DNA of 64,000 bases from JAABVY01 sp964627935 (GTDB lineage: Bacteria > Zixibacteria > MSB-5A5 > JAABVY01): assembly GCA_964627935.1 (NCBI GenBank), contig CAZVLB010000013.1:62001-126000 (forward strand), given 5' to 3'. Positions 53,776 to 63,266 of the stretch are shown in pieces. The notes beneath the pieces are model-generated. The model was not told where the DNA came from and did no database searches. It saw only the letters and a program-made list of their open reading frames with translations. The position numbers and the translations under genes were made by a program. Every line of letters starts with the position of its first letter. The stretch's first letter is position 1.

Positions 53776-54063
53776 ATGACCAAAGCAGATTTGGTAGAAC
53801 AGGTTGCCGAAAAGACCGGTCTGACCAGGACCGATGTGGCGGTGGTAGTGGATACGTTCCTGGACACCGTCAAGAAATCAATGGAGAGCGGGAACAACAT
53901 TGAGATTCGCGGTTTTGGGACTTTTAAGATTAAACTGAGAAAAGCCAGAAAGGCTCGCAATCCCCGTACCGGCGATGAAGTACCCGTTCCCGACAGGAAA
54001 GTGCCGGTATTTAAGCCGTCCAACGAGTTCAAGAACATGATTACCAAGCTTCCGTTGGAATAA
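53776..54063 (+). CDS. HU/IHF-family DNA-binding protein
   Basis: 95 residues from ATG 53776, placed after AAGGAGGGAG; the ten-residue in-frame extension upstream is ignored. Family blocks: MTKADLVEQVAEKTGL, the DNA-binding arm region NIEIRGFGTFKIKLRKARKA and the tip RNPRTGDEVPVP. The tip carries the conserved Pro that kinks DNA. It is a nucleoid protein; HU versus IHF cannot be told from sequence alone. Confidence 0.94.
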   Translation: MTKADLVEQVAEKTGLTRTDVAVVVDTFLDTVKKSMESGNNIEIRGFGTFKIKLRKARKARNPRTGDEVPVPDRKVPVFKPSNEFKNMITKLPLE

Positions 54064-54135
54064 GTTTTCGCTTGATTTCGAGTATCTTTCTGGCTATCTT
54101 GAAATGTTAAACTCTAGATGATAGCAGGAGGATAA

Positions 54136-54231
54136 ATGCCATCAGGTAAAAAAAGAAAGCGTCAAAAGATCAAAACGCATAAGCGTAAAAAGAGAAGAAA
54201 ACGCGATCGACACAAAAAGAAAGTAAGATAA
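54136..54231 (+). CDS. AURKAIP1/COX24-domain mini ribosomal protein
   Basis: A 31-codon gene with AGGAGG 3 nt before ATG. The product MPSGKKRKRQKIKTHKRKK continues with RRKRDRHKKK: over half Lys/Arg. This closely matches the tiny COX24/AURKAIP1-domain proteins of Bacteroidota and relatives, which are homologues of a mitochondrial small-subunit ribosomal protein. It lies 72 bp after HU and just before a terminator, a transcription pattern that supports a real gene. Automated callers often miss it because of its size. Confidence 0.85.
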   Translation: MPSGKKRKRQKIKTHKRKKRRKRDRHKKKVR

Positions 54232-54233
54232 AA

Positions 54234-54266
54234 GAATCCCCGGCAACGGTCGGGGTTTCTTTTTTT
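54234..54266 (+). terminator. Rho-independent terminator
   Basis: Stem GAATCCCCG / CGGGGTTTC (one mismatch), 8-nt loop, then seven T, 3 bp after the mini ribosomal gene. Confidence 0.85.
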
Positions 54267-54290
54267 GCTCAACAATATACCAGATAAAGA

Positions 54291-54317
54291 AAGCCGTCCG
54301 GCAGGTCCGGACGGCTT
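54291..54317 (-). terminator. Rho-independent terminator of the C25 peptidase gene
   Basis: Perfect 11-bp stem AAGCCGTCCGG / CCGGACGGCTT with a 5-nt loop; T-rich on both sides, so it can act for both directions between the convergent genes. Confidence 0.8.
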
Positions 54318-54350
54318 TTCTATTTCAATCCGTATTTTCAGTTCGTTTGT

Positions 54351-57300
54351 TTACGGACAATTCGAACATGGCGCGGGGCCATCGACAAAGATGAAGTTGA
54401 CGATGTATACAGCATCGGATACATCAACCTCTCCGTTGCAGTTGGCATCAGCGGCTTCGATCGGATCGGGGGTTGGTGATCCGCTGACGAAAACGTAATT
54501 GACAATATAAACAGCATCGCTTACATCTACATTGCCAGTTCCGTTGGCGTCACCGCATATATACGGGATATTCTCATTCACGGTCAGATCGGCCAGAACA
54601 GTCATGGGATCGTTCTGCGGATCGTTGTTGTGAATCATGATATCGGCCGTATAGTTGCCCGGTTCGAGATCCATAGAGGTCCTGAACTTGACATTGATTG
54701 TGTCGGATGCGCCGGGATCGATGATACCTTCGAATGTATCCACAAAGAGCCATTCATACGGTTTCCAGAATTCAATTGCCAGACCGTCCTTCAGATAAGG
54801 GGCATAGTATGCCACCTCGAGACCGTCGTTGCCATAGTGGTTCTCGATACCGACAGCGCAGGTGCTCGAGCTGAAATTAGCGGCAAATGACTGGTACTGG
54901 TATTTGATTCTTCCATCGGCATAGATGATTACCTGGCCGGAGAAGATATCGCCGGCATCGGCCCTGTACTCGGGATAGTCAACGAAGCTGATCACGAATT
55001 TATCATCCATGGCTTCATAATACAGGTGGGCGCCGGGGTTATCGGCATCGGTCGGATCAAGGTCATCCCAGATCAGCGCAAGGATCGTATTGGGCGCATA
55101 AGAGGTCGGAATTGGCCTCGGTGTACGCGCATCCATGCTCGCTTCCTCGAATCCAACGATACCGTTGGAGCCGATATAGACCTGCGAATAAGGTCTGCCG
55201 TAGAAGGTGAATTCGAATCCGAGATCGAAGGGACCGGCATAGTTGTCATCATCCATGCTGGCGATGATATCCGTGCCGCCAGAGATATCGATCCATTCGT
55301 AAGCCGGGCCACCGGCAGCATCTGAATCCTGCCAGTAATAGCCGAAGTTATCCGGGCCGCCGCGATCATAGCGGTTTGTGAAGCCCTGGAACTGAATATC
55401 GGTTCCCTTGGCAACATCGGCGTAGACCTCTTCAGGATAGATATGGCTGGCTTCTTCGTAGCCATTGTCGCCTGTGGCCTTGGTGAAGAACCTGTCGCCG
55501 AGCACATGCGGGACCAGGTCGACTTCATAGACCAGTCCGCCCTGACCGCTGTTTTCGATGATCATCTCGACCATGGCCGAATCGCCCTGCAGGAGAGTCT
55601 GTGACATGGAAGAGTGCGAACAGGCCATTGCCGGAGGATAATCGATTCTGATGTTATCGACGAACCAGTAATCCTCGTTGGCGGCTGAGCCGTTGCTGCG
55701 CAGGCGAATCTGCAGGCTGTTGTGATGAGCGTCGGCAGGCAGCTCCACGCTGACATATTCGAATTCAGTCATGGATTCACCGCCGCCTGCATGCATCTGC
55801 AGGTTGGTCCATCCGCCAGTTGAATTACGGTAATCTATATACAGATTTTCGCCCGCATCCGGCATATTCATTCCGCCGCCCTTCTCATAGAAGTATGAGA
55901 GCAGGACACCGCTCTGACCGGAAAGATCGATCAGCTGAGTGCTGGCCGTATCATTGCCGCCGTCAAGGCAGAAGCTGTAGGGCATGGAGGGCGGATTGGA
56001 GGCCAGAGTGCTGACCGTGACACCGATAAATTCAAACCAGTGCTGGGTCATGAGCGTGTCCTCGGGGAATGTTTCGTACCACGGAATCAGAGCGGGAGTA
56101 CCGGCCGAGATTGTCTCGACCATGGCATAGGCGCTCATGTTGGGATCGCCGACCGAAGTGGCGTAAACCGTGGACATGTTAAGTTCATGTAATGGTGTTC
56201 CGTCAGGAACGACAACCTTGACAATAACGTCAACCGAGTCACCGCCCGCGACCGGGCCGATGGTTGAGGTCTGGTTGAAGCTGGCATCGAAGAAAGCTAC
56301 ATCCCAGCCGCCGGTTGAGGTCATCGTGAAGCTGTCATCAAGGAAGCCCTTATTGAGAATCGTCAGGGTATATGTACAGCTGTCACCGGCAGGGCCGTAC
56401 TGGCTCTGCATGCCCGGTGTGATGCGCACATCGTAATCGGACGGATGGCCGACATAGAGATCATCGAAGAACCAGTCGTCATAGGCGCCCGATGTGGCCG
56501 TACAATAGATTTTCAGACGGAACTCGGCATGCATGGCGTCGGCCGGAAGTGTTAGTTCGACTTCTTCGAACTCGGTCATGTCCGGGTCGGCACCGAGATG
56601 ACGATTAAGTTCCTGGTATGAACCGGTGTTATCGAGATATTCGATAATCAGGTCATCGCCGGCATCCGGGGATTCGCCGTCACCGGTCTGCTGGTAGTAA
56701 TACTTGACGATAATATTGGATTCATCCTTAAGATTGATCTTCTCGGTCTCGATCACATCACCGCCGGTTGACTGGCCGTTAAGGTTACAGCTGTAGGGCG
56801 GGCTGGGTTCATCGATACCGGTCTGATTAATCGTGGCGTCACCGACGGATTCCCATTTGGTCATATCAAATGATGTTGTGGCGAAGACCTCGGTGAAGGG
56901 AATCGGCCAGGGCATACCGGCCGAGACGGTGGAGATGGCGGTGCTGCCATAGACGGACGCATCGGCAAGCGATGTGGCCGTGAAGGTGCACTCATCGATT
57001 TCCCCCTCAAGGCTGGCGGGGATAACGACCTTGATTTTTATATCAAAGTATTCATCGCCCAATAATGTGCCGGTTGAAGTTACCTGGCTGGTTCCGGTAG
57101 CATCCCAGATAGTGGTTTCCCAGGTATTGCCGGTAACCGCCAGCGAGTATTCATCGGCCAGCACACCGTCATTGGTCACGCGGATGTCATATACAACCGT
57201 ATCGTCAACTGGTGCGGTCGTGGAGAGTTCATCCGGTGTGACCAGGATCTGGTAATCGATGACTTCGAACGTGAAGACATCGGTTGTATCATAGAAACCG

Positions 57301-59525
57301 TCGGTGTTTTCGGCGGTCATGTAATAGCTGATCGAGGTTCCGGCGAGCTGTACCGGGATATAGGCCTGATAATCCTCTTCGATTACCTTGAGCTGGCTCA
57401 TGAGCTGCTCGACCCATCCGGCACCGACATCATAATGAAGCTTAACTGTGTTGCCAATGATGGTATTGCTGGAATAGATGGTACAGTTGACTTCATAATC
57501 ATTGAGTGTGTCTTTGCTGTTGGGCAGAGGATCATGAACGATAGCCAGGTCGGAGGCGGCCTGGATCGAACCGGTGAAGACCTCTTTATTAAAAGCCGTG
57601 ACTGTCAGGGTTACGCTTTGGCCAATCGGCAGACTTTGTGTCAGGGCAATGTCTGCGAAACCGGTAGCATCGGTATAACCGGTGCCGTAGATTACGCCGT
57701 CATAGTAAAGGGCGCAAAGGGCGTTCTCAACGCCGACAACCTCAACCTGGACTGTCGGAACATTGAAGAATACCGCCGCCGGGTAATTTACAGTCAGGGC
57801 TTCCGGTGTATCGGTTCTCAGAAGAACCGAGGGATCGCCGAAGATGTGCCATGTGTCGTACATATCGACGGCGTTGACCTGTTCCAGCATGTAAGCGGAA
57901 CCATTAAATGAGATACCGCCCGAGGTTACCATAGTCTGGGCCACGAGCAGGTCTACCGCTTCATCCTGGGCATACATGGGCGGAGCCCATGACTGGTTGA
58001 TGGATGAGCAGTAGATACCGATAGCTCCGGTAGGCGCGCCATTGCTGTTGTTGGTAGCGCGCATCCAGGCCTCGCCAAAACAGGTATAACCGTCAAATTG
58101 GCCGTTTACGCAGGCCACGCTGACGATATAGGGAAGCATATTGTCATTTGTGAGAGCATTGATATCGGCATTATTGAAGCCGGTTGTGCTCCAGGAAGTA
58201 GTCGATCCATGACCGCAGTAGTTGGCAATCGAACGACCATTGTTCAGGGCATTGGTGACCATAGCGTCGGTGGCTGTGGGATCATAAATCTCATCAACGA
58301 GAGTATATGTGAATCCGAGCAGGTCATCGCGAATGTAGCCTATGTGAACATAGTCGGCCTCGCCATAATGGCCCGAACCGGCGCCCTGTGAGGAGGCCAC
58401 GCCGAAGCCCTTGTGGAACCAGTCGCCTGTTAGCGGGCTCTGTTCGTATGTGATCGTACGGTCGACCTGGGTATTTACCTGGTCAATCGTTTCGGCCGAG
58501 AATCTTCCGATAAAGGCATCGGGATAATTATCTCCGCCGGCCAGCTTGACATAACTGGGATCCGATGATCCACCCGATGAATAGGGCGTTGCTACCTGGG
58601 CCGCGTCGCCGACCAGCAGGATATAGGCCAGGTCATGGTTGGGATCATCGTACATTGTCTGAATATAGCTTTTAATGCTTGTGCTGTTGTTGCCGATTGT
58701 GCTGACATCCACCATAGTGGTCGTAATACCCTTCTGCATTTTCCAATCCACGAAAGGCTGCATGGCGGTCATAAAGGGACCGTGCGAGATGATCAGCAAT
58801 TCACCGACCTCATCAACCAGCGTATACTTGGAGGACTCTATTCCGAAGTTGATGAAACGGCGTTCATAGAGAAGCTTGAAATCCGGTTCAACAGCGTTTC
58901 TTTCGGCGTTTTCCAGGATGTTGATCTGTCCCGGGCCGACATTTTTGACCTCGACAGTTACCGAGGTGTAAACTCTGAGTGTCTGTTTAACGGGGTTGTA
59001 CTGAACCGCATTGAAATCGATAACCGTGCCGCGGTAGTCCCTGATGATAAAGGGTTCACGGATCGAGGCCAATCCCCCCGGATACCATTCATCCTGAGAA
59101 TAAACAGGACCGAATTCGTAGGGAACATCTTCAGGATTTACCGTACGAAGCAGGTTGCCTTTGGATGGTATCACCGGGTGGTCGGCGATATCGACGAATT
59201 CCGATGACAGTACTTCAATGTCCATTTGAGCGTCATCGGGGATAATGATGCTACGGCAGATTCTGGGGAGTTCAGGCTCCGCCGCATTGAGCAGAAAACT
59301 TTCTCCTGCCAGACGGACAAGATAGTAGTTGTCACCGTCGATATTGACCTCATCACGGTAATAAGCGCCAATATCGAACTTGACCACAACTCTCTGGTCG
59401 TTGGACTCGAGCACCTGCACCTGCAGATCCTCACCGAAAGTTCCAAGATCGATGCGCTCCGCTGCATAGACCGATCCAGCAGCAAAAAGCACAAGGATCA
59501 CGGCGAGTAGCAATCTCGTGCGCAT
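54351..59525 (-). CDS. Gingipain-family (C25) peptidase with MAM-like modules and two dockerin repeats
   Basis: 1724 residues. Signal peptide MRTRLLLAVILVLFAAGSVYA; a propeptide domain follows. The C25 domain (about residues 240-570) has H439 in NYCGHGST and C472 in VSVACVNGQF, the expected catalytic dyad. Then come Ig-like and jelly-roll (MAM-like) modules in an alternating pattern occurring twice (VTPDELSTTAPVDDTVVYDI and RITPGMQSQYGPAGDSCTYT; ADAMHAEFRLKIY and ADAHHNSLQIRLR). The C-terminus has two dockerin repeats (CGDANGTGNVDVSDAVYIVN). Gingipains usually end in a type IX signal; here dockerins take that place. A large extracellular protease. Confidence 0.88.
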   Translation of the reverse strand: MRTRLLLAVILVLFAAGSVYAAERIDLGTFGEDLQVQVLESNDQRVVVKFDIGAYYRDEVNIDGDNYYLVRLAGESFLLNAAEPELPRICRSIIIPDDAQMDIEVLSSEFVDIADHPVIPSKGNLLRTVNPEDVPYEFGPVYSQDEWYPGGLASIREPFIIRDYRGTVIDFNAVQYNPVKQTLRVYTSVTVEVKNVGPGQINILENAERNAVEPDFKLLYERRFINFGIESSKYTLVDEVGELLIISHGPFMTAMQPFVDWKMQKGITTTMVDVSTIGNNSTSIKSYIQTMYDDPNHDLAYILLVGDAAQVATPYSSGGSSDPSYVKLAGGDNYPDAFIGRFSAETIDQVNTQVDRTITYEQSPLTGDWFHKGFGVASSQGAGSGHYGEADYVHIGYIRDDLLGFTYTLVDEIYDPTATDAMVTNALNNGRSIANYCGHGSTTSWSTTGFNNADINALTNDNMLPYIVSVACVNGQFDGYTCFGEAWMRATNNSNGAPTGAIGIYCSSINQSWAPPMYAQDEAVDLLVAQTMVTSGGISFNGSAYMLEQVNAVDMYDTWHIFGDPSVLLRTDTPEALTVNYPAAVFFNVPTVQVEVVGVENALCALYYDGVIYGTGYTDATGFADIALTQSLPIGQSVTLTVTAFNKEVFTGSIQAASDLAIVHDPLPNSKDTLNDYEVNCTIYSSNTIIGNTVKLHYDVGAGWVEQLMSQLKVIEEDYQAYIPVQLAGTSISYYMTAENTDGFYDTTDVFTFEVIDYQILVTPDELSTTAPVDDTVVYDIRVTNDGVLADEYSLAVTGNTWETTIWDATGTSQVTSTGTLLGDEYFDIKIKVVIPASLEGEIDECTFTATSLADASVYGSTAISTVSAGMPWPIPFTEVFATTSFDMTKWESVGDATINQTGIDEPSPPYSCNLNGQSTGGDVIETEKINLKDESNIIVKYYYQQTGDGESPDAGDDLIIEYLDNTGSYQELNRHLGADPDMTEFEEVELTLPADAMHAEFRLKIYCTATSGAYDDWFFDDLYVGHPSDYDVRITPGMQSQYGPAGDSCTYTLTILNKGFLDDSFTMTSTGGWDVAFFDASFNQTSTIGPVAGGDSVDVIVKVVVPDGTPLHELNMSTVYATSVGDPNMSAYAMVETISAGTPALIPWYETFPEDTLMTQHWFEFIGVTVSTLASNPPSMPYSFCLDGGNDTASTQLIDLSGQSGVLLSYFYEKGGGMNMPDAGENLYIDYRNSTGGWTNLQMHAGGGESMTEFEYVSVELPADAHHNSLQIRLRSNGSAANEDYWFVDNIRIDYPPAMACSHSSMSQTLLQGDSAMVEMIIENSGQGGLVYEVDLVPHVLGDRFFTKATGDNGYEEASHIYPEEVYADVAKGTDIQFQGFTNRYDRGGPDNFGYYWQDSDAAGGPAYEWIDISGGTDIIASMDDDNYAGPFDLGFEFTFYGRPYSQVYIGSNGIVGFEEASMDARTPRPIPTSYAPNTILALIWDDLDPTDADNPGAHLYYEAMDDKFVISFVDYPEYRADAGDIFSGQVIIYADGRIKYQYQSFAANFSSSTCAVGIENHYGNDGLEVAYYAPYLKDGLAIEFWKPYEWLFVDTFEGIIDPGASDTINVKFRTSMDLEPGNYTADIMIHNNDPQNDPMTVLADLTVNENIPYICGDANGTGNVDVSDAVYIVNYVFVSGSPTPDPIEAADANCNGEVDVSDAVYIVNFIFVDGPAPCSNCP

Positions 59526-59931
59526 GTGGATCCTTTCTTCTTGTTATGGTTTGATTTTTGTTTTTATCTTCGCACTTAAAGGTATCACACCTAATGACAG
59601 TCCCAATAATGAAGCTTTTCGGTAGCTTTATTACAAGTATACGTTGAAAATATAGTATATAATTGAGTTTTGGCAACATAAAACTTAATGCTATCTTGAA
59701 TGTTAACATCCGGTTAAGCCCCAAAAATAGGGGGCTAAGGGCCATTTTGTAGTTTGCGGCAGCAAAATAATCTAAAAAATCCCTATAATAATAAACAGGA
59801 TGTTATTAGTGGTATATGCAATGAAAATTAAGGGTAGTCTTGAAATTACAAAAATAAAATGTATTTTAGATCAGTATTAAATGAGTATAATTGCCATGTA
59901 TAAAATTGAAATCTCGTAATTGGAGTATGAG
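59526..59931. other. Divergent gap between the C25 peptidase and ytxJ
   Basis: 406 bp, AT-rich. It carries the leader and a promoter candidate of the C25 gene on the reverse strand. Nothing else recognisable; no repeat family member and no open frame with a start signal. Confidence 0.5.
59649..59676 (-). promoter_or_regulatory. Candidate promoter of the C25 peptidase gene
   Basis: Reverse-strand TTGCCA, 16 bp, TATATT, giving a leader of about 118 nt. Confidence 0.35.
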
Positions 59932-60294
59932 ATGATTGAAGAGATCACCAGCGAATCTGACATAGATATTTTATATGAGAAGAGCAAGACCGGACCGGTA
60001 TTTATGCTGAAGCACTCGTCAACCTGCCCGATTTCGGCCGGAGCCTGGCGTTTGTTTCAGGAATTTTCGGGCAATAATCCTGATATTTATTGTGGTCGTC
60101 TGATGGTGCGGGAGCATAAGGCTCTTTCCAATCTGATCACGGAGAGAAGCGGAATTCGTCATGAGACACCGCAGATAATTTTGTTTTCCGGCGGACGGCC
60201 GTACTGGACAGCTTCGCATTATGGTATCAGCGCGGATGCCATGGCTCGTGCGCTCAAGGCCCTGAATGCCATTGATGAAGAGGGCGAATCATAA
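59932..60294 (+). CDS. ytxJ: YtxJ-type monothiol bacilliredoxin
   Basis: 120 residues from ATG 59932, 6 nt after GGAG. The thioredoxin-like fold has a single active-site Cys in KHSSTCPISAGAWR and the later PQIILFSGG strand, matching the YtxJ/DUF2847 family. These proteins are associated with bacillithiol redox chemistry in Firmicutes and FCB bacteria. The stop overlaps the convergent barrel gene's stop by 6 bp. The bacillithiol link is family knowledge; no synthesis genes are in the window. Confidence 0.9.
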   Translation: MIEEITSESDIDILYEKSKTGPVFMLKHSSTCPISAGAWRLFQEFSGNNPDIYCGRLMVREHKALSNLITERSGIRHETPQIILFSGGRPYWTASHYGISADAMARALKALNAIDEEGES

Positions 60295-60939
60295 GTAGAC
60301 GCTCAGGCCAAACAGGACCCCCTCAGACCTGAATGATAACCTCCTTGCAATAAAATGCCCGCGCAAGCTGTAGTCCCTGCTTTCCTCGTAATACCGCCAC
60401 ATTAAGGAAGCTGTATACTCGGCCGTAAGGCTTAGATTTTTACTCATACGCCATTCGGCGCCCCAGCATGTGCCCAGGCCCAGCATATAGGCGTTTCTCC
60501 TTATATATCTTGAAGATTCGTTTCTATCCCGGTTAAAATCATAATCGTATGAGATTCTCGGTCCGGCTCCAATATAGAAGGCAACCGGGCGATTAGTATT
60601 GCTTGCGTGGATATATTTCAAATCCAGATCAAAGCGGACATCATCCCTTTCTCTTATCTGGGTTGTTTCGAAGTTGTCCGGGTAATATCTTTTTTGATCT
60701 CGTTCCGCGTTTAGATTTACGACTGTAAGGCCCAGCCTCAGAGCTGAATTAGATGATAGATTTCTGCTGACAGAAATCATTGCTCCGCCAAAGCTTGTTA
60801 ATCTGAAATCCCGGCCGATTGCGAACTGGAATGAATAATTTCTGGCGCCATAACTTTTAGCATTATCCGAGTAAGCGGAATTTATGGATAACAGCAGAAA
60901 GAGCAATAATGCAAAAATGTAAGTCTTTTTGATACTCAT
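60289..60939 (-). CDS. Outer-membrane beta-barrel protein
   Basis: 216 residues. Signal peptide MSIKKTYIFALLLFLLLSINSAYS. The mature part alternates polar and hydrophobic residues in barrel strands (YSFQFAIGRDFRLTSFGGAM; VAFYIGAGPRISYDYDFNRD) and ends in GVLFGLSVYL. It is a paralogue of the upstream gene, sharing F-R-x-x-x-F-x-L-x-S-F-x-G-x-x-I-S near the start and the terminal FGLSVYx. Its Shine-Dalgarno AGGAG lies at the stop of that gene, 12 bp away, so both are one operon. Substrate unknown. Confidence 0.78.
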   Translation of the reverse strand: MSIKKTYIFALLLFLLLSINSAYSDNAKSYGARNYSFQFAIGRDFRLTSFGGAMISVSRNLSSNSALRLGLTVVNLNAERDQKRYYPDNFETTQIRERDDVRFDLDLKYIHASNTNRPVAFYIGAGPRISYDYDFNRDRNESSRYIRRNAYMLGLGTCWGAEWRMSKNLSLTAEYTASLMWRYYEESRDYSLRGHFIARRLSFRSEGVLFGLSVYL

Positions 60940-60951
60940 GATGATCCGCTC

Positions 60952-61623
60952 CTAAAAATATACCGAAAGCCCAAAATCAACCGAGGCGGAGAAAAACCGA
61001 AATTCATCCGTGTCCGTTTCTGACGAGAGCAGGCCATTTGCTTCGGTTTCATTTCGAGATGTCGTATAGCGCAGTCCCGCGCCATATTCGCAAATCAGGC
61101 TGATCTGGCGGGTCAGGAAATACTCCAGCCCATAGCTTGTTATTGCTCCAAATGCCAGGGTGTGAATGGAGGTTTTCTGTGTATTATTGCCCTCTTCAGT
61201 CTCTGTCATGGATGAGTTGTAGTGCAGATGCGGTCCGATTCCAAGATAAAAGTTGATTGCCGAGCCGGGCGATGTGTAATGGATGTACTGACCGTTAAGC
61301 GTAAACGCATATGAGTCTCTGTCCTGATATCTTGCAATATTGTCCGAATCGGTATTTTCGAGGCTGAAATCTGCGGCGATCCCAAATCTAAAAGCGGATT
61401 TGTCGCTGAAGTGCCGTTTGGCGCTGATTAATGTACCTTCAAAAGATGATAACTGGAAATCATTGACAATGCGAAACTGCATCGACCAGGAGCCATCGAC
61501 CAGTGAATTCCTGGGCGCCGGTTGCGGGGTGCCGACCTCCTGTGCGAATATTGGCAAGCACAGCATGAGAAGAAATACCGGCAGGATAAGGGCCAATTTG
61601 AATGCTTTGCGATGAACAGGCAT
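60952..61623 (-). CDS. Outer-membrane beta-barrel protein (paralogue)
   Basis: 223 residues with signal peptide (KLALILPVFLLMLCLPIFA). Barrel-type strands (WSMQFRIVNDFQLSSFEGTL; FYLGIGPHLHYNS; SLICEYGAGLRYTT) and the C-terminal SVDFGLSVYF, an aromatic end as needed for BAM recognition. First gene of a two-gene reverse-strand operon with its paralogue. It is not related by motif to the three tandem barrels at the window start, which carry a different acidic block. Confidence 0.78.
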   Translation of the reverse strand: MPVHRKAFKLALILPVFLLMLCLPIFAQEVGTPQPAPRNSLVDGSWSMQFRIVNDFQLSSFEGTLISAKRHFSDKSAFRFGIAADFSLENTDSDNIARYQDRDSYAFTLNGQYIHYTSPGSAINFYLGIGPHLHYNSSMTETEEGNNTQKTSIHTLAFGAITSYGLEYFLTRQISLICEYGAGLRYTTSRNETEANGLLSSETDTDEFRFFSASVDFGLSVYF

Positions 61624-61825
61624 GATTCCTCCTATGAAAAGTGTCCAATGTTTTTTTCAAAGCAGCGGGTGAGCGTGCATGGTGTGTCATGACGGCTGCT
61701 ATGGATAAAAGAAGCAACCCCCATGCCGTTTAAGTGATGATACTGGATAATAAGGTCACTAACAAGAATTATGTTGAATATAATATATGCCTATGCCTGA
61801 AAGCATGAGAATCCCGCCAAAGAAT

Positions 61826-61842
61826 TGCACAACGATTGTGCA
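61826..61842. promoter_or_regulatory. 17-bp inverted repeat, operator candidate
   Basis: TGCACAA-CGA-TTGTGCA with perfect 7-bp arms between the divergent barrel operon and tyrS. Confidence 0.4.
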
Positions 61843-61877
61843 GAATAATCTATGGCCTGCATCTTTTTTGTTTAAAA

Positions 61878-61893
61878 TGTGTCAAATATCACA
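61878..61893. promoter_or_regulatory. CRP/FNR-type site candidate
   Basis: TGTGT-N6-TCACA differs by one base from the CRP consensus TGTGA-N6-TCACA. It lies 112 bp before the tyrS ATG and 255 bp before the barrel operon. Chance occurrence in AT-rich DNA is possible. Confidence 0.3.
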
Positions 61894-62004
61894 CAAACAA
61901 TGATATTTTGCAAGGGTTAGAATCTGCTTGCCAAATCGCGTTTAAGCTTGTAAAATCTTGAGTTTACAGAGAAGTTTCCGATACAAACAGGGTAAAGGAC
62001 AGAT

Positions 62005-63231
62005 ATGCTTCCAGTAGAAGAACAGCTTAAGATAATTAAACAGAATGTGGTCGATCTTCTTCCCGAGGGCGAACTTGAGAAGAAACTGGAACGATCGATA
62101 AAAGAGAACCGTCCCCTGCGTGTCAAACAGGGCTTTGATCCGACCGCGCCGGATATTCACCTGGGCCATACGGTCGGCCTGCGCAAGCTGAAGCAGTTTC
62201 AGGACCTGGGCCATAAAATCGTGCTCATCATCGGTGATTACACCGGTATGGTGGGCGATCCCTCGGGACGTTCGGCTACCCGTCCGCAACTGACCCGCGA
62301 CAAGGTCGAGGAAAACGCCGAGACATATCAGAAGCAGTTTTTTAAGCTGATGGATCGGGAAGAGACCGAGGTTCATTACAACGGCGAATGGTTTGCCGAG
62401 ATGAAGTTCAAGGATATCCTGGAGCTGACCTCGCGGTTTACCGTGGCGCGTATGCTTGAACGGGATGACTTCGAGAAACGTTATAAATCCGGAGCCCCGA
62501 TAGCGATTCATGAGTTGCTTTATCCCTTGATGCAGGCTTATGATTCGGTGGCGATCAAGGCCGATGTCGAGCTGGGCGGTACAGAACAGCTATTTAACCT
62601 TTTGGCCGGACGGCAGATCATGGAGGCTTATGGCGTGGAACCGCAGGTGGCCCTGACATTGCCGATCCTGGAGGGTGTTGATGGTGTACAGCGGATGTCC
62701 AAGTCGATCGGAAACTACATCGGTATCGATGAGGATCCCAAGCAGATATTCGGCAAGATCATGTCGATTCCGGATAATCTGATCATGAGCTATTTTCGTC
62801 TGACAACGGATCTCGATCTCGAGCAACTGGCAGAGATAGATAATGCGTTGAAGAATAAAGATGTCAACCCGATGGATTACAAGAAACGTCTGGGTGAGAC
62901 GCTGGTGAGCATGTATCATTCCGAGCAGGCGGCCAAAACCGCCCGTAAGGATTTTGAGTCTGTTTTTTCGAAAGGCAGGGTGCCGGATGATATGCCGGTG
63001 ATCGAGGTTTCATCAGATGAATTTGCGGAGACCGGTGAAATCTACTGGCCCAAATTCCTGGCCGATCATGATCTGGCGGATTCCTCCAGCAAGGCCCGTA
63101 ACCTGATCAAGCAGGGCGGATTTCAGATCGACGGAATCAAGCAGACTGATTTTGCCACCAAATTGCCGTTTGATGGCGAGCATATTTTGAAGGCGGGAAA
63201 ACTGCGCTGGGCCAAACTGATTATAATATAG
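62005..63231 (+). CDS. tyrS: Tyrosyl-tRNA synthetase
   Basis: Charges tRNA-Tyr. 408 residues with class I signatures: HIGH-type HLGHTVGLRKL near residue 52 and KMSKS-type RMSKSIGNYIG near 232. Lys-rich linker regions follow and the C-terminal S4 RNA-binding domain (SSKARNLIKQGGFQIDGIK ... ILKAGKLRWAK). This is the longer, TyrRS form with an inserted FDPTAPDIHLGH start rather than the short TyrZ type. ATG follows AAAGGA. A TPR lipoprotein gene follows after 35 bp. Confidence 0.96.
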   Translation: MLPVEEQLKIIKQNVVDLLPEGELEKKLERSIKENRPLRVKQGFDPTAPDIHLGHTVGLRKLKQFQDLGHKIVLIIGDYTGMVGDPSGRSATRPQLTRDKVEENAETYQKQFFKLMDREETEVHYNGEWFAEMKFKDILELTSRFTVARMLERDDFEKRYKSGAPIAIHELLYPLMQAYDSVAIKADVELGGTEQLFNLLAGRQIMEAYGVEPQVALTLPILEGVDGVQRMSKSIGNYIGIDEDPKQIFGKIMSIPDNLIMSYFRLTTDLDLEQLAEIDNALKNKDVNPMDYKKRLGETLVSMYHSEQAAKTARKDFESVFSKGRVPDDMPVIEVSSDEFAETGEIYWPKFLADHDLADSSSKARNLIKQGGFQIDGIKQTDFATKLPFDGEHILKAGKLRWAKLIII

Positions 63232-63266
63232 AACTTTCCGTGGACTCTATGGTTTAAAGAATTGAA

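Larger units (their letters stand above)
61624..62004. other. Divergent gap between barrel operon and tyrS
   Basis: 381 bp with two operator-like sequences (61826-61842 and 61878-61893). I see no terminator, T-box-like leader or small gene, though a T-box cannot be excluded by eye. Confidence 0.45.
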
